From NCBI RefSeq assembly GCF_030035675.1, contig NC_084500.1:10246720-10310719 (forward strand): a DNA stretch of 64,000 bases. Direction: 5' to 3'. Both the position numbers and the translations under genes were made by a program. Position 1 is the first letter of the stretch. Every line of letters begins with the position of its first letter. The notes under the pieces were generated by a model. It did no database searches. It was not told the DNA's origin and saw only the letters and a list, made by a program, of their open reading frames with translations. This document shows positions 42,645-53,244 of the stretch, piece after piece. This stretch comes from Rhineura floridana. Lineage: Eukaryota > Chordata > Lepidosauria > Squamata > Rhineuridae.

Positions 42645-42812
42645 GGAAGAGCTGTAGCTCAGTGGCAGGTGCTGCCTACACAGGCTGGCAGTGGTTCTTC
42701 AGGCAGAGGCTTTCCTAGCCTTGCCTGGAAAGGCTGGGGGGGGGGTTGGACCTGGCACCTTCCGCATGCAAAGCGAGGGCTTTACCAGTTACGTTTCCTT
42801 CCCACAAAGGCA
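42645..42812. mobile_element. Inverted SINE chimera, cluster copy 3
   Basis: Begins as a sense head (GAAGAGCTGTAGCTCAGTGG at 42649) and switches at about 42675 to antisense SINE: GGCTGGCAGTGGTTCTTCAG, ACCTGGCACCTTCCGCATGC, AAAGCGAGGGCTTTACCAG. Both halves end in tRNA-like heads facing each other. Confidence 0.75.
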
Positions 42813-42929
42813 TTACTGAAATTTCCCACCAAATGTAAAAGGGGCAGGTAATGAGAATAAGGAGGATAGTTGGAGCGTATGTGGTATTGCCCTTAAATCC
42901 CACCTCCCGTCAGTCGAGCACCTTGCCCT

Positions 42930-43533
42930 TGAAGCTCATATTCACAGCTCAGTGGCAGAGCACCTGCTTTGCATGCAGAAGGGTCAATCCCCAACGGCAT
43001 CTCCGGGGAGGGCTGGGAGAGACCCCTGCCCTGAAACGCTGGAGAGCTGCTGCCAGTCAGTGTAGACAGTACTGAACTAGGTGGACCCAGGGGTGTACTC
43101 GTCCAGAGTCTTGGGTGGAGGGGTCTTAGACCCTTTACTTTTCTGGCAGCAGTGCCCCAGCAGGGTCCCTATATCTCCAGCATCCTATGAGACAATCGGC
43201 ATGAAAGGGAAGTGTGTTAGCCACTGAGAAAAGTCTTCTAACAGGCTTCCTTGTCCGCTCCTGCGGATTGGAGCCAATCAAAGTGAAAGGATGTGAGAGC
43301 CATTGAGAAGACTCTTCTCAGCAGCTAACACTTCCCTTTCATGCTTTTTGGCTCCTAGGGACATCTGTTGTGGGAGAAGGCATTAACAAGGATCTCATTC
43401 TCAACCCAGCAGCAAAAAAAGGGTGTGTGTGTGTATGACTAACATGAAGGAATCTTGAACTTCTGAATCTGCCACTACACTACTGGTGGACCCCATGGGC
43501 CTGATTCGGTATAAGGCAGTTTTCAATGTTCCT
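42930..43533 (+). mobile_element. tRNA-derived SINE, cluster copy 4, split by family B
   Basis: Left half has AGCTCAGTGGCAGAGCACCT, CTTTGCATGCAGAAGGG and GAGCTGCTGCCAGTCAG. Right half from 43494 has GGGCCTGATTCGGTATAAGG. A family B element sits between. Confidence 0.88.
43088..43485 (+). mobile_element. Family B hAT-like element with 8-bp target duplication
   Basis: CAGGGGTGTACTCGTCC to GCCACTACACTACTG. The 8-mer GTGGACCC occurs at both edges (43081-43088 and 43486-43493). It lies inside a SINE and is therefore younger than it. Confidence 0.9.
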
Positions 43534-43564
43534 AGATGTGGCTGGGGAAAGAAACGTCCATTTT

Positions 43565-43762
43565 TGGTTGCTGTTTTTTGAAGGACAGTGGTAGAGCTGC
43601 CTTGCATGCAGAAGCTTCTGGTACAATCCCTGGCGCCTCCAGATAGGGCTGGGAAAAGCTCCTGCCTCAGTCCTCGGAGCCTCTCCCAGTCAGTGCAGAC
43701 AATACTGAGCTAAATGCACTAAGGCCCTGACTTGCTGTAAGGTAGCTTTCTGTGTTCCTGTG
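43565..43762 (+). mobile_element. tRNA-derived SINE, cluster copy 5
   Basis: GGACAGTGGTAGAGCTGCCT, TTGCATGCAGAAGCTTC, CCCTGGCGCCTCCAGATAGG, TAAGGTAGCTTTCTGTGTTC. Confidence 0.85.
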
Positions 43763-44094
43763 AACAGCGTGTAGCACACACCTGGCTGATGTAAATTGTC
43801 GCACACGTTTCCTGGGAGTAAAGCCACCTCCAACCCTATGTGGGATTTTGCTTAAATATAACTCGAAAGACCCATCCTACACAGCTTTATTTGGGAAGCA
43901 AGTTCCATGGCAATCTAAAGACTGTAATCCTTCAGGCACTCTGCGTGTGCGCGAAGGGGAGGCAGCAACAGATGGTGCTGGTTGATTTGGGGGAGGGTGA
44001 GTAATGGATCCAACAGGTGGGTTGCGGGGGGATTGTACACTGGGTAGTATCCCATGTTGGCTCTACTCAGAGTAGAGCTATGGAAAACAATGGG

Positions 44095-44262
44095 CATTGC
44101 TATGGACCAGTGACCTGACTCAGTATAAGCCAACTTTCTATGGGCTGGGAGAGGCTCCCTGCCTGATACTCTGCAGAGCCGCTGCCAGTCAGTGTAGACA
44201 ATACTGAGTTCGATGGACCAGTGGGTCTGTGTTGTTACAAGGCAGCTTCCTATGTTGAGTTA
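44095..44262 (+). mobile_element. tRNA-derived SINE fragments, cluster copies 6 and 7
   Basis: A 3' tip (44100-44145: GACCTGACTCAGTATAAGCC) runs into a second partial body and 3' end (CTGCCAGTCAGTGTAGACAA, ACAAGGCAGCTTCCTATG). Confidence 0.75.
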
Positions 44263-45005
44263 GAATCTGAGGAGGAGGTAAGTTGGGTGGGAAATCTGAG
44301 GGGGGGGGAGAAGAGAAGGAGGGGTCTAGATAGACTTCTTTTCGGGAATGGTAACTTCAAGGCTTTGTATGTGCCAGGATTTGGGGGGGATGGAGGATGG
44401 AAAGTGTCTAATCCCAAGTTTCCGCCCCCCTTCATGCCCTCTGAAGCCGCTTCCTTGTGCTCTCCGCCCCCCTTCCGCCACCTCCCCCAAGGTGACCTTC
44501 AGTGGAGTACAAGCCACTGGCAGCCAATCCCGGCAGAGTGGGCGGGCCTGCCTTTCCTCTGCCCCCCCCTTCCCCTGCTTAAGATTGCAGGGTCCTTTAA
44601 GGTGTCCTCAGGCCTTTTTAAAAAATTGGTTTGGGGGAGGGGAAAGACTTCTCCATGCCGATCTCTGTCCCTCCCCTTTTCCCTTAAATCAATTAACTGG
44701 ATCCTTTTCAGTGCATGTACGAGTTTGTGGTTTTTTGTAAACAGTCTCTTCTGAGGTTTGGAACGGGCAGAGTCCTGGGGAATCCTGCTGCCTTTAAGCA
44801 TTAGCTAGAAAGGGGGTGGGGGTGGGGACAGGGATATCCCCCCTCTTCTTCCATGATGCCCCCCCCCCGCACGTGTGCCGTAAGCAGAGCAAGATTTCAC
44901 AATTGGCAAGAACGTAGCTGCTGTGGAATATTCTAAAGGGCCAGGCAACCTTTTCTTTCCTAGTGTAGCGGTTTAAGGAGCACCCATTAAAGGGTTTGAT
45001 AGGGG
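44263..45005. other. Intronic, GC-rich purine/pyrimidine-skewed segment
   Basis: Many polyG/polyC tracts (44301-44308, 44862-44869). A 177-codon frame passes through but begins in SINE sequence, and an alternative frame is equally open. No domain or splice context, so I do not call a gene. Confidence 0.4.
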
Positions 45006-45007
45006 CC

Positions 45008-45190
45008 TGAGTTCCGCAGGTACAGCACATGCTTTGCATGTAGAGGCCCCCGGTTCGAGCGCCAGCATCCCCAGGGAGGGCTGGGAGAGCCCCCCACCCC
45101 CGTCTGAAACCCTGGAGAGCCACTGCCGGTCAGTGCAGACAGTACTGAACTCAATGAACTAACGGTTTGACTCTGTATAAGGCAGATACC
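45008..45190 (+). mobile_element. tRNA-derived SINE, cluster copy 8
   Basis: CACATGCTTTGCATGTAGAG, CCCCCGGTTCGAGCGCCAGC, GAAACCCTGGAGAGCCACTG, GTATAAGGCAGATACC. Confidence 0.85.
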
Positions 45191-45524
45191 TCTGGGTTTG
45201 TTGGTGGGGGTGGGGATGTAGAGAGACACTTCATGCTGATCTCAAGGAGGGGGGTGGGGATTGTTTTATGGTTTACAAAGTGCCATCAGTGTGCATGGTC
45301 CTTTATCCAGAGTATAAGCAGGTTCCTGCCCCCATGGGCTCCCAGTTACAATTTAATATTAAAATGTTGACATGTGTAATTGACTCCAGATTTTTTGGGA
45401 TGGATTGAATGTGTGTATGGAGACTAGGAGTTCTGAATTGTAAAGCAGTTTTGGTGCTTCTTTTTAAGACGATTGCTGCACTCCCCCCCCCCGTGCAATC
45501 AGTGCCATCTGACAATTGTTTTGG

Positions 45525-45748
45525 ATGCACCTTATTCCCCTCACAGAGCTAAAACTCTCAGAGTGGTTTAACAATCAGTCCTTCTTCTCAGAGAAGTCTG
45601 GGAACTGCAGCCCAGTGAAAAGAATGTGGATCTTCTAACAACTCTTAGCACCCTTTACAAACAACAGTTCCCAGGATGCCTTGGGAGAAGCCATGATTAT
45701 GTAAAGTGATGCAACACTGCTTTAAAGGTATAGTGCAGATCCAGAGCC
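45525..45748. repeat. Family D fragment
   Basis: CTCAGAGTGGTTTAACAATC, CTTCTAACAACTCTTAGCAC, ACAACAGTTCCCAGGATGC and GTATAGTGCAGATCC. Confidence 0.65.
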
Positions 45749-46084
45749 AAGCCAAATGTAATAAAGGAATGAGGTGGTTTTGTGTGTGTCTTAAATAGAT
45801 ATGATCTCATTTCAACAAACTGAAATCTTTTTTTAAAATCTCTTTTGCCACTGCTGCTTCCATGAGCATGCACGAGTTCAAGAATATTGAACCAGTGGTG
45901 AATGTTAGCCTGCCTTCATGTTGATGCTGGGAGGTGTAAAAAAATTAGCTCGTGACTCTGACCATGGACAGAGTTATTTCAAACTACAGCCTGCCTCCAG
46001 GCATCAGACATGAATACACATGAAATGGCCTTAGAGTCGGACCATTGCACCATCTAACTCAAGTCTTCACTAGCAGCCCTCTTA
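45749..46084. other. Intronic, nothing recognised
   Basis: No exon or family repeat seen. Confidence 0.35.
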
Positions 46085-46213
46085 AGGTAGATAGGCAGCC
46101 TGTAACCCACAGGTGTTGTGGGATGCCAGTCTTGTCATCCTCAGCCAACATAGTCAATGGTCAGGGATCATGAGAGTTGTAGGCATCAACATCTGGAGGG
46201 CAGCCAATTCCTC
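46085..46213. repeat. Family A palindromic MITE (diverged)
   Basis: AACCCACAGGTGTTGTGGG and GAGTTGTAGGCATCAACATC arms. Confidence 0.55.
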
Positions 46214-46257
46214 TTCCCTGCTGTAAACCTTGTTTGGATGACAGTATTGGTCTAAGT

Positions 46258-46365
46258 CTGGCCCTCTGGCTCTCCATGTTTGCTGAATTACAAGTCTCAT
46301 TATCTGTGGCCGCTGGTCATATTGCTGGGGCTGATGGAAGCTGCAGTTCAGCAGTATCTGGCCTA
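46258..46365. repeat. Family A palindromic MITE (diverged)
   Basis: TTGCTGAATTACAAGTCTCA and AAGCTGCAGTTCAGCAGTA arms. Confidence 0.6.
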
Positions 46366-46483
46366 CGCTTTAGCACTTCACATGTTGAATGCAGAATCAA
46401 AATTCTTTGCATGTAGAAAACTAGCATGTCAGGGAGATGGATTCAACAAGACTCAGCTTGACATGCTGCTTTTCTGTGTAGAG

Positions 46484-46695
46484 CAAGGGTCTCAAACTTT
46501 TTTCCTGTGGACCACTTGGAAATTGCTGAGTGCCTTGGCAGACTACTGAATTATATTCTGCCCGTTGTCGCAATTGTAATGTGCTGTGTGAGGTGCTGCA
46601 TGATTCTAATGGTTTTTTTACAGACATGCCACACACCACCTGATTGATGCTTGCGGACCACTGGTGGTTTGCAGACCACAGTTTGGGAACCCCTG
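46484..46695. mobile_element. Short hAT MITE with 8-bp target duplication
   Basis: CAAGGGTCTCAAACTTTTTT to AGTTTGGGAACCCCTG are the terminal inverted repeats. GTGTAGAG (46476-46483) and ATGTAGAG (46696-46703) match at 7 of 8. GTGGACCACTTGG / CGGACCACTGGTGG inner blocks are typical of Charlie-like hAT elements. Confidence 0.85.
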
Positions 46696-46703
46696 ATGTA
46701 GAG

Positions 46704-47394
46704 GGATTTCTTTATTTGTGTAGTCTATCGTTAAAAGCCCCTGCCAGCCACCTATAACAGGACGGGGCAGTCATCATCTGTCTGCAACACACTTCAAGAC
46801 ATGTACTGTAGATAATCAGCTTGGTGCTCTGTCTAAAAGGGTGACTTGAATGTATGAAGCCGAGTCTCCAGCCAGTAGAAGGAAAACTTTGAATTGGAAT
46901 TTCACTGTTTGACTTGACTTGCATTTAAGTAAGCAAAAGTACTACAATGCGTCGTGTTGATTTCCCGTGCCCTATAAATATCTGAAAAGTTTTTTCCCAT
47001 AGCCCAAAGCCATTGAATTATTTGATAAGGCGACAACTCTCAAAAGTGCAGTTGGTGTGGTTTAAGCACAGTGGCAATTCTCCTTGTAAGGCTGGAGAAA
47101 AGTTTCTTTGAAAGCAGAGAACTATCAGGGTTGTTACCAGCGCCTGTGGCTTTCGCCTATTCCAGGGTTTGGCAACGGCAGTGCTGGGGCTCCAGAAAGC
47201 GCTCTTCTAGTGTTGTATTTCTGCCTCAACTTGTTCAAAGCCCTGTGTGGCAGGCTGGCTTCCAGCGGGAATAGCCAGACTTTGCCAGAGCATTTTTGCG
47301 TCTGCATTGGTGGGGACTGTTGTTGGAGCACATCTTCTCTCAACATTGTTGGGAAGCATGTAGCTTCTATCACGACATTGGCCAATAGCTTGGC
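46704..47394. other. Intronic, nothing recognised
   Basis: Overlapping open frames of about 100 codons on both strands at 47.1-47.5 kb show no family resemblance. Confidence 0.35.
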
Positions 47395-47399
47395 ACTCA

Positions 47400-47930
47400 C
47401 TAGGAGGGAAGTGGGAGAAATTCAATTTGTATTTAAAGGTGAACCTACCTAATTTGCACTTATTGCATCTCAAACAATACATGAACCAAAACACAGCCAT
47501 CTTTCAGAATTTGCACTTCTTCAAATGTTGCAATGCACTTCTCCAGTCACGTTTGTTTGTTGTTATGTGCCTTCAAGTTGATTACGGCATAAGGAGACGC
47601 TATGAATCGGTGACCTCCAAGAGCATCTGTTGTGAACTACCCTGTTCAGATCTTGTAAGTTCAGGTCTGCAGCTTCCTTTATGGAATCAATCCATCTCTT
47701 TTTTGGCCTTCCTCTTTTTCTACTCCATTCTGTTTTTCCCAGCATTATTGTCTTTTCTAGGGAATCATGTCTTCTCATGTGTCCAAAGTATGACAACCTC
47801 AGTTTCATCATGGATGGATTTTCATGAGGACTTTTTTTTAAAAAATCGCAAACTGAAGTGGAAATATGGACAGCCGAATTTAGGACTGGAAAAATGAGAA
47901 ACTGAAATTGATAGATTCCCCTACCAACTC
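47400..47930 (-). repeat. Family E repeat interrupted by Bov-B sequence
   Basis: 47400-47545 has AGAAATTCAATTTGTATTTA and AAAACACAGCCATCTTTCAG. 47820-47930 has TTTTCATGAGGACTTTTTTT and GGAAAAATGAGAAACTGAAA. The central third of family E is missing, so the insertion may have come with a deletion. Confidence 0.6.
47548..47818 (-). mobile_element. Bov-B (RTE) LINE 3' end with ORF2 C-terminus
   Basis: On the minus strand it reads KLRLSYFGHMRRHDSLEKTI, then MLGK..RKRGRPKKRWIDSI and KEAADLNLQ, the conserved C-terminus of Bov-B/RTE ORF2. The 3' UTR ends in the sequence shared with the Sauria SINE tails (GTGCCTTCAAGTTGATTACG complement). This is the presumed parental LINE family for the 5S- and tRNA-headed SINEs here. 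Confidence 0.88.
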
Positions 47931-48039
47931 GCCACTTTGCTGGTAGAGTAGCAACAATAGTGAAATGGGATAAATAGGCAGAGCTGGGAAGGAAGGAAAA
48001 CTGCGTAGTTGCAAAATTCAACCCTCCCCCCCCCCGCAT

Positions 48040-48345
48040 TTCATCCTAAGAAACACACATGTCATTTTCAAGGTGGCTTTCAAGCATTATACAATATATT
48101 ACAAAAGCAACAAAATATTTAAAACACAATTCTATAATTAAAAAATAAAATGCTTTAAAAAGTTCTTCAGCTCAACTAAAATAGAAACCTCAAACTACTG
48201 CAAACTAGCTAAACATCCAGATAAATCTGAAAGCAATAACTTTCTTTTAAAAAGCAGTATTCTTTGTGACAGCTCAGCCATTTGAAACAGATGAGTTTTC
48301 CAGGCTCTCTTAAGGTCTGTGCAAGCCTGCCTACAGGATGGTGCC
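48040..48345 (-). mobile_element. L2-like LINE 3' region (antisense)
   Basis: TTTTCAAGGTGGCTTTCAAG, ATTACAAAAGCAACAAAATA and CAGATGAGTTTTCCAGGC, in a layout like 2641-2915. Confidence 0.45.
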
Positions 48346-48354
48346 CATTGCTCT

Positions 48355-48535
48355 TCCCTCATCCCACCCCTTCAATCCTCACAACAACCCTGTGAGGTAG
48401 GTTAGGTTGAGAAATGGTGACTGGCACAAGGTCCTTCAGTGAGCTTCATGGTTTAGCAGGGATTTACAACCTGGTTTTCCCAGGTCCTAGCTCAACACTC
48501 TAACCACTACACCTCAATGACTGTAAATCTCAAAA
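48355..48535 (-). mobile_element. tRNA-headed SINE (antisense)
   Basis: CCTCACAACAACCCTGTGAG, GTAGGTTAGGTTGAGAAATG, CAGTGAGCTTCATGG and CACTCTAACCACTACACC. Confidence 0.75.
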
Positions 48536-49585
48536 CCTGAATAGTTTCCTGGGAATGCTATGTGTCAGCGTTCTTTTCCAGTTCATTTCCTACTTAAGAC
48601 AATGTAAAAGAAGTGTGTGCTGCTGATTTATCCTGTCTTGTAAAACATCTTAACTTCCATCAAAAATGATTTTCCAAGTAAAGTTTTTAATTTCTAACAT
48701 CACCCATTAAGTGCTATTGAATCTCTTTTCCAAACTACAACAAAAAGTCAGTGCAACTACTTCCAGCTGCTAGGAAACTCTTTTAGATTCATACACCATG
48801 TATAAAACTCACTGTGTTTTGACACACTTAGGAAGTGAAGCACAACATGCTGAACTGGATCTGCTTTCATTTATCGCTTTGGAAAATTTTCCATCCCAGA
48901 ATACCCTCATCACTGCTTTTAAATGCCTTGTTGACGATGTTGTATGGCTTCAGAGGCTATGCCCGTTTTATTTCTTTTAAATACTTGTATAGCCCCAGGA
49001 GGGCTACTCAAATCTGTTTACAAAAGATTCGCACAGTGCAATTTCATTCAAAAAGCTTTGGACATATATAAATCACAAATAACATGATGCAGTGGTGAAA
49101 ACAGCTTTGCAAATACAGTATGTGAGTGAGGATCTGCAACAAAACATTGTAGCATGGAGCTGTGGTGTTCAAGATACAACATTCCATACCCCAGGTTCTC
49201 CATTTCTCTCCCACCCCACACCCACCCCAGCAGCTAGTCAGCATTTTGTGGCCATTGAGCATGCTAAGTCTTCATTGGGTAGTGGTGGTGTTGATGATGA
49301 TGATATTATCATTAATAGTGACAATAACAATTGTGGAAACATTGGGGTTCCCCCACATCTGCTGATAACTCCTTTGACTACATAAAGACCAGCACTTGGA
49401 GAATGTTGTTGGTGTGTGTACGTATGACTTTGGTTATAGCTTCTACTCTGGTTCATCCATGTAGAGCAGAGACAGGGAACAGCTGTGGCCCTTCCGATAC
49501 TGTTGGGTTCCCAATCCCCATCACTCCCAGCCAGTGTGGTTGGCATTCAGGAGTAACAAAACAAAACACGTACAAACTGGTATGG
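48536..49585. other. Intronic, nothing coding
   Basis: Includes AGCCCCAGGAGGGCTAC near 48990 (a possible LINE tip), a short GATGATGATGATATTATC run near 49295, and a family A scrap at 49475-49545. No exon recognised. Confidence 0.35.
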
Positions 49586-51022
49586 TACTAGATTTGCAAG
49601 CTCTTGGAACGAGTGGTTGCTAGCCAGCTCCAGGCGCTATTGGATGAAACCGATTATCTAGATCCATTTCAATCGGGTTTCAGGCCTGGTTTTGGCACTG
49701 AGACAGCCTTGGTCGCCCTGTTTGATGACCTATGTCGGGAGAGAGACAGAGGGAGTGTAACTCTGTTGATTCTCCTCGATCTCTCAGCGGCTTTTGATAC
49801 CATCAACCATGGTATCCTTCTGGAGAGGCTCGCGGAGTTGGGAGTTGGAGGCACTGCTTGGCAGTGGTTCTGCTCCTACTTGGCGGGCCGTCTCCAGAAG
49901 GTAGTGCTTGGGGAACACTGCTGGACACCGTGGGTTCTCCAATGTGGGGTCCCGCAGTGTTCGGTTTTGTCTCCCATGCTTTTTAACATCTACATGAAGC
50001 CGTTAGGCGCGGTCATCAGGAGTTTTGGAGTGCGTTGTCATCAGTACGCTGATGACACGTAACTCTACTTCTCCTTTTCATCTTCTTCAGGTGAGGCTGT
50101 TGATGTGCTGAACCGTTGCCTGGCCGCGACAATGGACTGGATGAGAACTAACAAACTGAGGCTCAATCCTGACAAGACCGAGATGCTGTTGGTGGATGGT
50201 TTCTCTGATCGGATGGTGGATATATATCCTGTTCTGGATGGGGTTACACTCCCCCTAAAGGAGCAGGTTCGTAGTTTGGGAGTCGTTGTAGACTCTTCCC
50301 TCTCACTTGAGGCTCATGTAGCCTCGGTGGCACGGAATGTGTTCTACCAACTTCGGTTGGTAGCCCAACTACGTCCCTATTTGAGTAAGGAGGACCTCAC
50401 ATCAGTGGTACATGTTCTGGTAACCTGGCGTTTGGACTACTGCAACGCGCTCTATGTAGGGCTACCTTTGAAGACAGTTCAGAAGCTTCAGCTAGTGCAA
50501 AATGCGGCGGCCAGATTGCTAACAAGGACCAAGCGGTCCGAGCATATAACACCTGTTCTGGCTCGCCTGCACTGGCTTCCAATATGCTTCCGGGCCAGAT
50601 TCAAAGTGTTGGTATTAACCTATAAAGCCACGATACCTGTTGGATTGCCTCTCCCGATATGAACCCGCCCGTACACTACGGTCTACTACGAAGGCCCTCC
50701 TCCGGGTTCCGACAAGATCTAGGGCCTTCTCAGTGGTGGCCCCCGAACTGTGGAATAGTCTCCCTGAGGAGGTGCACTTGGCGCATTATTATCTTTCTGG
50801 CGCCAAGTTAAAACCTTCCTCTTCTCCGAGGCATTTTAATTTAAGTTAATTTAATTTTAATTGTAAATGTGTTGTAATCTGATTTTAGATTTTGTACTTT
50901 TTATATGCTCTGTTGTATTACTGTGTAATTTTATTGTATTTTTTGTTGTTCACCGCCCAGAGAGCTATTGCTAGTCGGGCGGTATATAAGTTTAATAAAT
51001 AAATAAAAAATAAATAAATAAG
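49586..51022 (+). mobile_element. L2-like LINE, 5'-truncated (RT domain to tail)
   Basis: Starts inside RT at KLLERVVASQLQALLDETDY, LDLSAAFDTINHGILL (motif A), [20 protein letters not shown] and CHQYADDT (motif C). One stop codon follows immediately after motif C. A small deletion near 50630 removes part of the YKAL..EP region. The 3' UTR ends CGGGCGGTATATAAG and AATAAATAAATAAA. It is the same subfamily as 8949-12150, at roughly 90% or lower identity by eye. Confidence 0.9.
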
Positions 51023-51204
51023 CGCACCTATGTGTGCATGCGCCTCTCAGCTTGCCAAAAATCTGCTGCAGCTTCTCAGTAAACTATATCCAGATCTTCT
51101 TGGATAAGACTTGAAGAAGCGCACTGCAAACTTGACATGTTCCCCACTCCCCAAAAAAAGAATTCTGGGAATTTTATAATTGGTGAGATGCTGCGGATTC
51201 TTTC

Positions 51205-51320
51205 CCAGTATACCAGCACTGCAGGTGTTGTGAAATGGCAGCTTCCATCAGCCCCAGAAGCTGTGGTCAGTGGCCAGGGATGTTGGGAGCAACATCGGGG
51301 GAGGGGGGATTCCCCACACA
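51205..51320. repeat. Family A palindromic MITE (diverged)
   Basis: CAGGTGTTGTGAAATGGCAG, CAGCCCCAGAAGCTGTG, ACATCGGGGGAGGGGGGA. Confidence 0.5.
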
Positions 51321-51322
51321 CA

Positions 51323-52237
51323 CAGGGTATCCTTCTCTTGTAGCACCACACTTTCCAGTGAAGAGGGATGGGTAGTTTGGGGGAGTACTGGCAGACAGGG
51401 TCCCATAACGCCTTCATACCCTGGGGTGTATCTGTAAAGAGGCCACCTAGTGACGCCAAAGTGGGTGGGGCTATTTCAGAAGCTCCCTGCCCCCACTCTG
51501 AGCAGCAAGCCCCCCACCCAGTGATGGCGTCACTGCATCATGTGATGTAGGTGGGGCTGTCTCCTAGAGAGAGAGAGAGAGAGAATGGGGGGCACTATTC
51601 TTTCTTAAACATTCTTGACTGTGTGGCTTCACTGCAGTGCTAGGTCACTGCCCCTCTCATTTTGATCGATGACTGGTTCAACTCCCCCATCTTGTTTTTG
51701 AGCAAATTGGTTGGTTTAATTCTTCAGCAGCTTGGTGTGTCTTCGTGGGAGCCTCCCTGCCTCGTACGCATATGCGCAAATATACTTCTAAGCCGTTGGA
51801 ATGTGTAACTACATGTTTTTTAAAATTGCATAACCTGAAATTACGGTTCTTACCTTGCAAGTAAGAAGGCTGCTTTTGAGCAGCCCGGAAGAGAGATCCA
51901 GTTACAGGAGATTAATTTTCATGCACTCTTTCTCTTTTTGCCCCCTCCCCCGCCAACCTCTCCAGTAGTGTCTGTCACCAACTGGGGTGGCCAGTAACAC
52001 TGGTTTTTCTACTTTCAATTGTTGAGAAATGAACTGGGCTCTCAGATCTCCCCGCTCATCAAAAGGCATTAGGTTTTTAAATCTGCGGTGTGTGTGTGTG
52101 TATGTACTGTTCAGTGCTTGTTTAGGAAGATTTGACCTCCCCCAAACGCTCAGTTAGCAGCATCAGAGGCCCGTCTGGGCAGGCTTTCTCTAAAGCAGGG
52201 ATGGGATCGGTTTGTCATGTGTCTGGACTAGTTGGCC
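51323..52237. other. Intronic, nothing coding
   Basis: GAGAGAGAGAGAGAGAGA at 51567-51584 and GTGTGTGTGTGTGTATG at 52087-52103. No exon recognised. Confidence 0.4.
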
Positions 52238-52348
52238 TTCTTTCCCCCACCTTGTGTCTTCTGGACACAATCAGCGTAGTCTGGGAGTCATGGGAGTTAT
52301 ACTCCAAAACATCTGCAGAGCGCCAGGTTGGGAGAGGCTGGAACAGCC
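52238..52348. repeat. Family A-like palindromic repeat
   Basis: ACCTTGTGTCTTCTGGACAC, GGGAGTTATACTCCAAAACA and TCTGCAGAGCGCCAGGTTGG. Confidence 0.5.
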
Positions 52349-52499
52349 AGTGAGGTTTGCCTTTCTCCTTGCCTGTTCCACTGAGGCGAAGTTAAGCTCA
52401 TCGTCCCTCTGTTTGCTGACTGGTCAACAGTCATGAGAGGTTGTACTTCTGGCAACCTCTCTCCCCCGACCCCAAGGTGCTGTGCCTGGCACCATGTTA

Positions 52500-52795
52500 T
52501 TTCATCAATTAATTTCATTCATGAATCTCTTCCAGAGAAGCATACCGAAGTGATTTTGCAATAAAGAATAATAGAAATATCCTCAGTAAGGTATATGTAA
52601 AACAACTGCATACATAAAAACAAATTTCAGATCACGTAGATACCAGCTGGGATGAAGATCTTCACTTAGAAGGCATGTTAAAAGGGAGAGGTCTCAGTAG
52701 ACGCAAAAAAGACCAGCAGCGCCTGTCTGATGTGCAAAGGCAGGAAGGTCCAAAGGTTAGGTGCCACAACACGGAAGACCCTGTTCTGCTTCATG
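52500..52795 (-). mobile_element. L2-like LINE 3' region (antisense)
   Basis: TGATTTTGCAATAAAGAATA, AGTAAGGTATATGTAAAACA, AAAGACCAGCAGCGCCTGTC and AGGTGCCACAACACGGAAGA. Confidence 0.5.
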
Positions 52796-52796
52796 C

Positions 52797-52985
52797 GGAA
52801 CACAGGAAGCTGCCTTATATTGCGTCATATCATTGGTTTCCCTAGCTCAGTATTGTGTTCACTGACCGGCAGCTGCTCTCCGCTATTTCTGACAGGGCTC
52901 TCCCAACTGTGCTTGGAGATGCCGGGGATTGAACCCACTGAGTTGTGGCTCTCCCCTTATCGTCCGAAGATGGTATCTGGAGGTT
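52797..52985 (-). mobile_element. tRNA-derived SINE (antisense)
   Basis: CACAGGAAGCTGCCTTATAT, TAGCTCAGTATTGTGTTCAC, CTGACCGGCAGCTGCTCTCC and GGGGATTGAACCC. Confidence 0.85.
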
Positions 52986-53244
52986 GCCCTCTCCTGCAGA
53001 AGGCAGTGATCAGTTGAGTATATAAGGGGTGAGGTGATCTTTTAGATTTTGAAAGAGGCAATCTGTTTTCTCTCTGCTTGCTTCATTTTAGGAAACTTTA
53101 AAAGCCACTCCTCCAAAGCAGCAAGCAAGTTCATAAAAACCTAATTCCGCGGCTAAACCAACTTTTTAAAAAAGCACAGCTCAGTGTAAAAACTAGCCAC
53201 TGGTTGATCAAGAAAAAGGTTTATTTTTGCAATCTCTCCTAAAT

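Noticed and set aside
42930-43010. tRNA gene-like A and B boxes
   Set aside because: They belong to SINE heads with the same body and tail in every copy. No intact cloverleaf could be drawn.
44221-44754. 177-codon open frame starting MGLCCYKAASYVEL
   Set aside because: The start lies in the 3' end of a tRNA SINE, the rest is GC-skewed with other frames equally open, and there is no recognisable domain or splice context.
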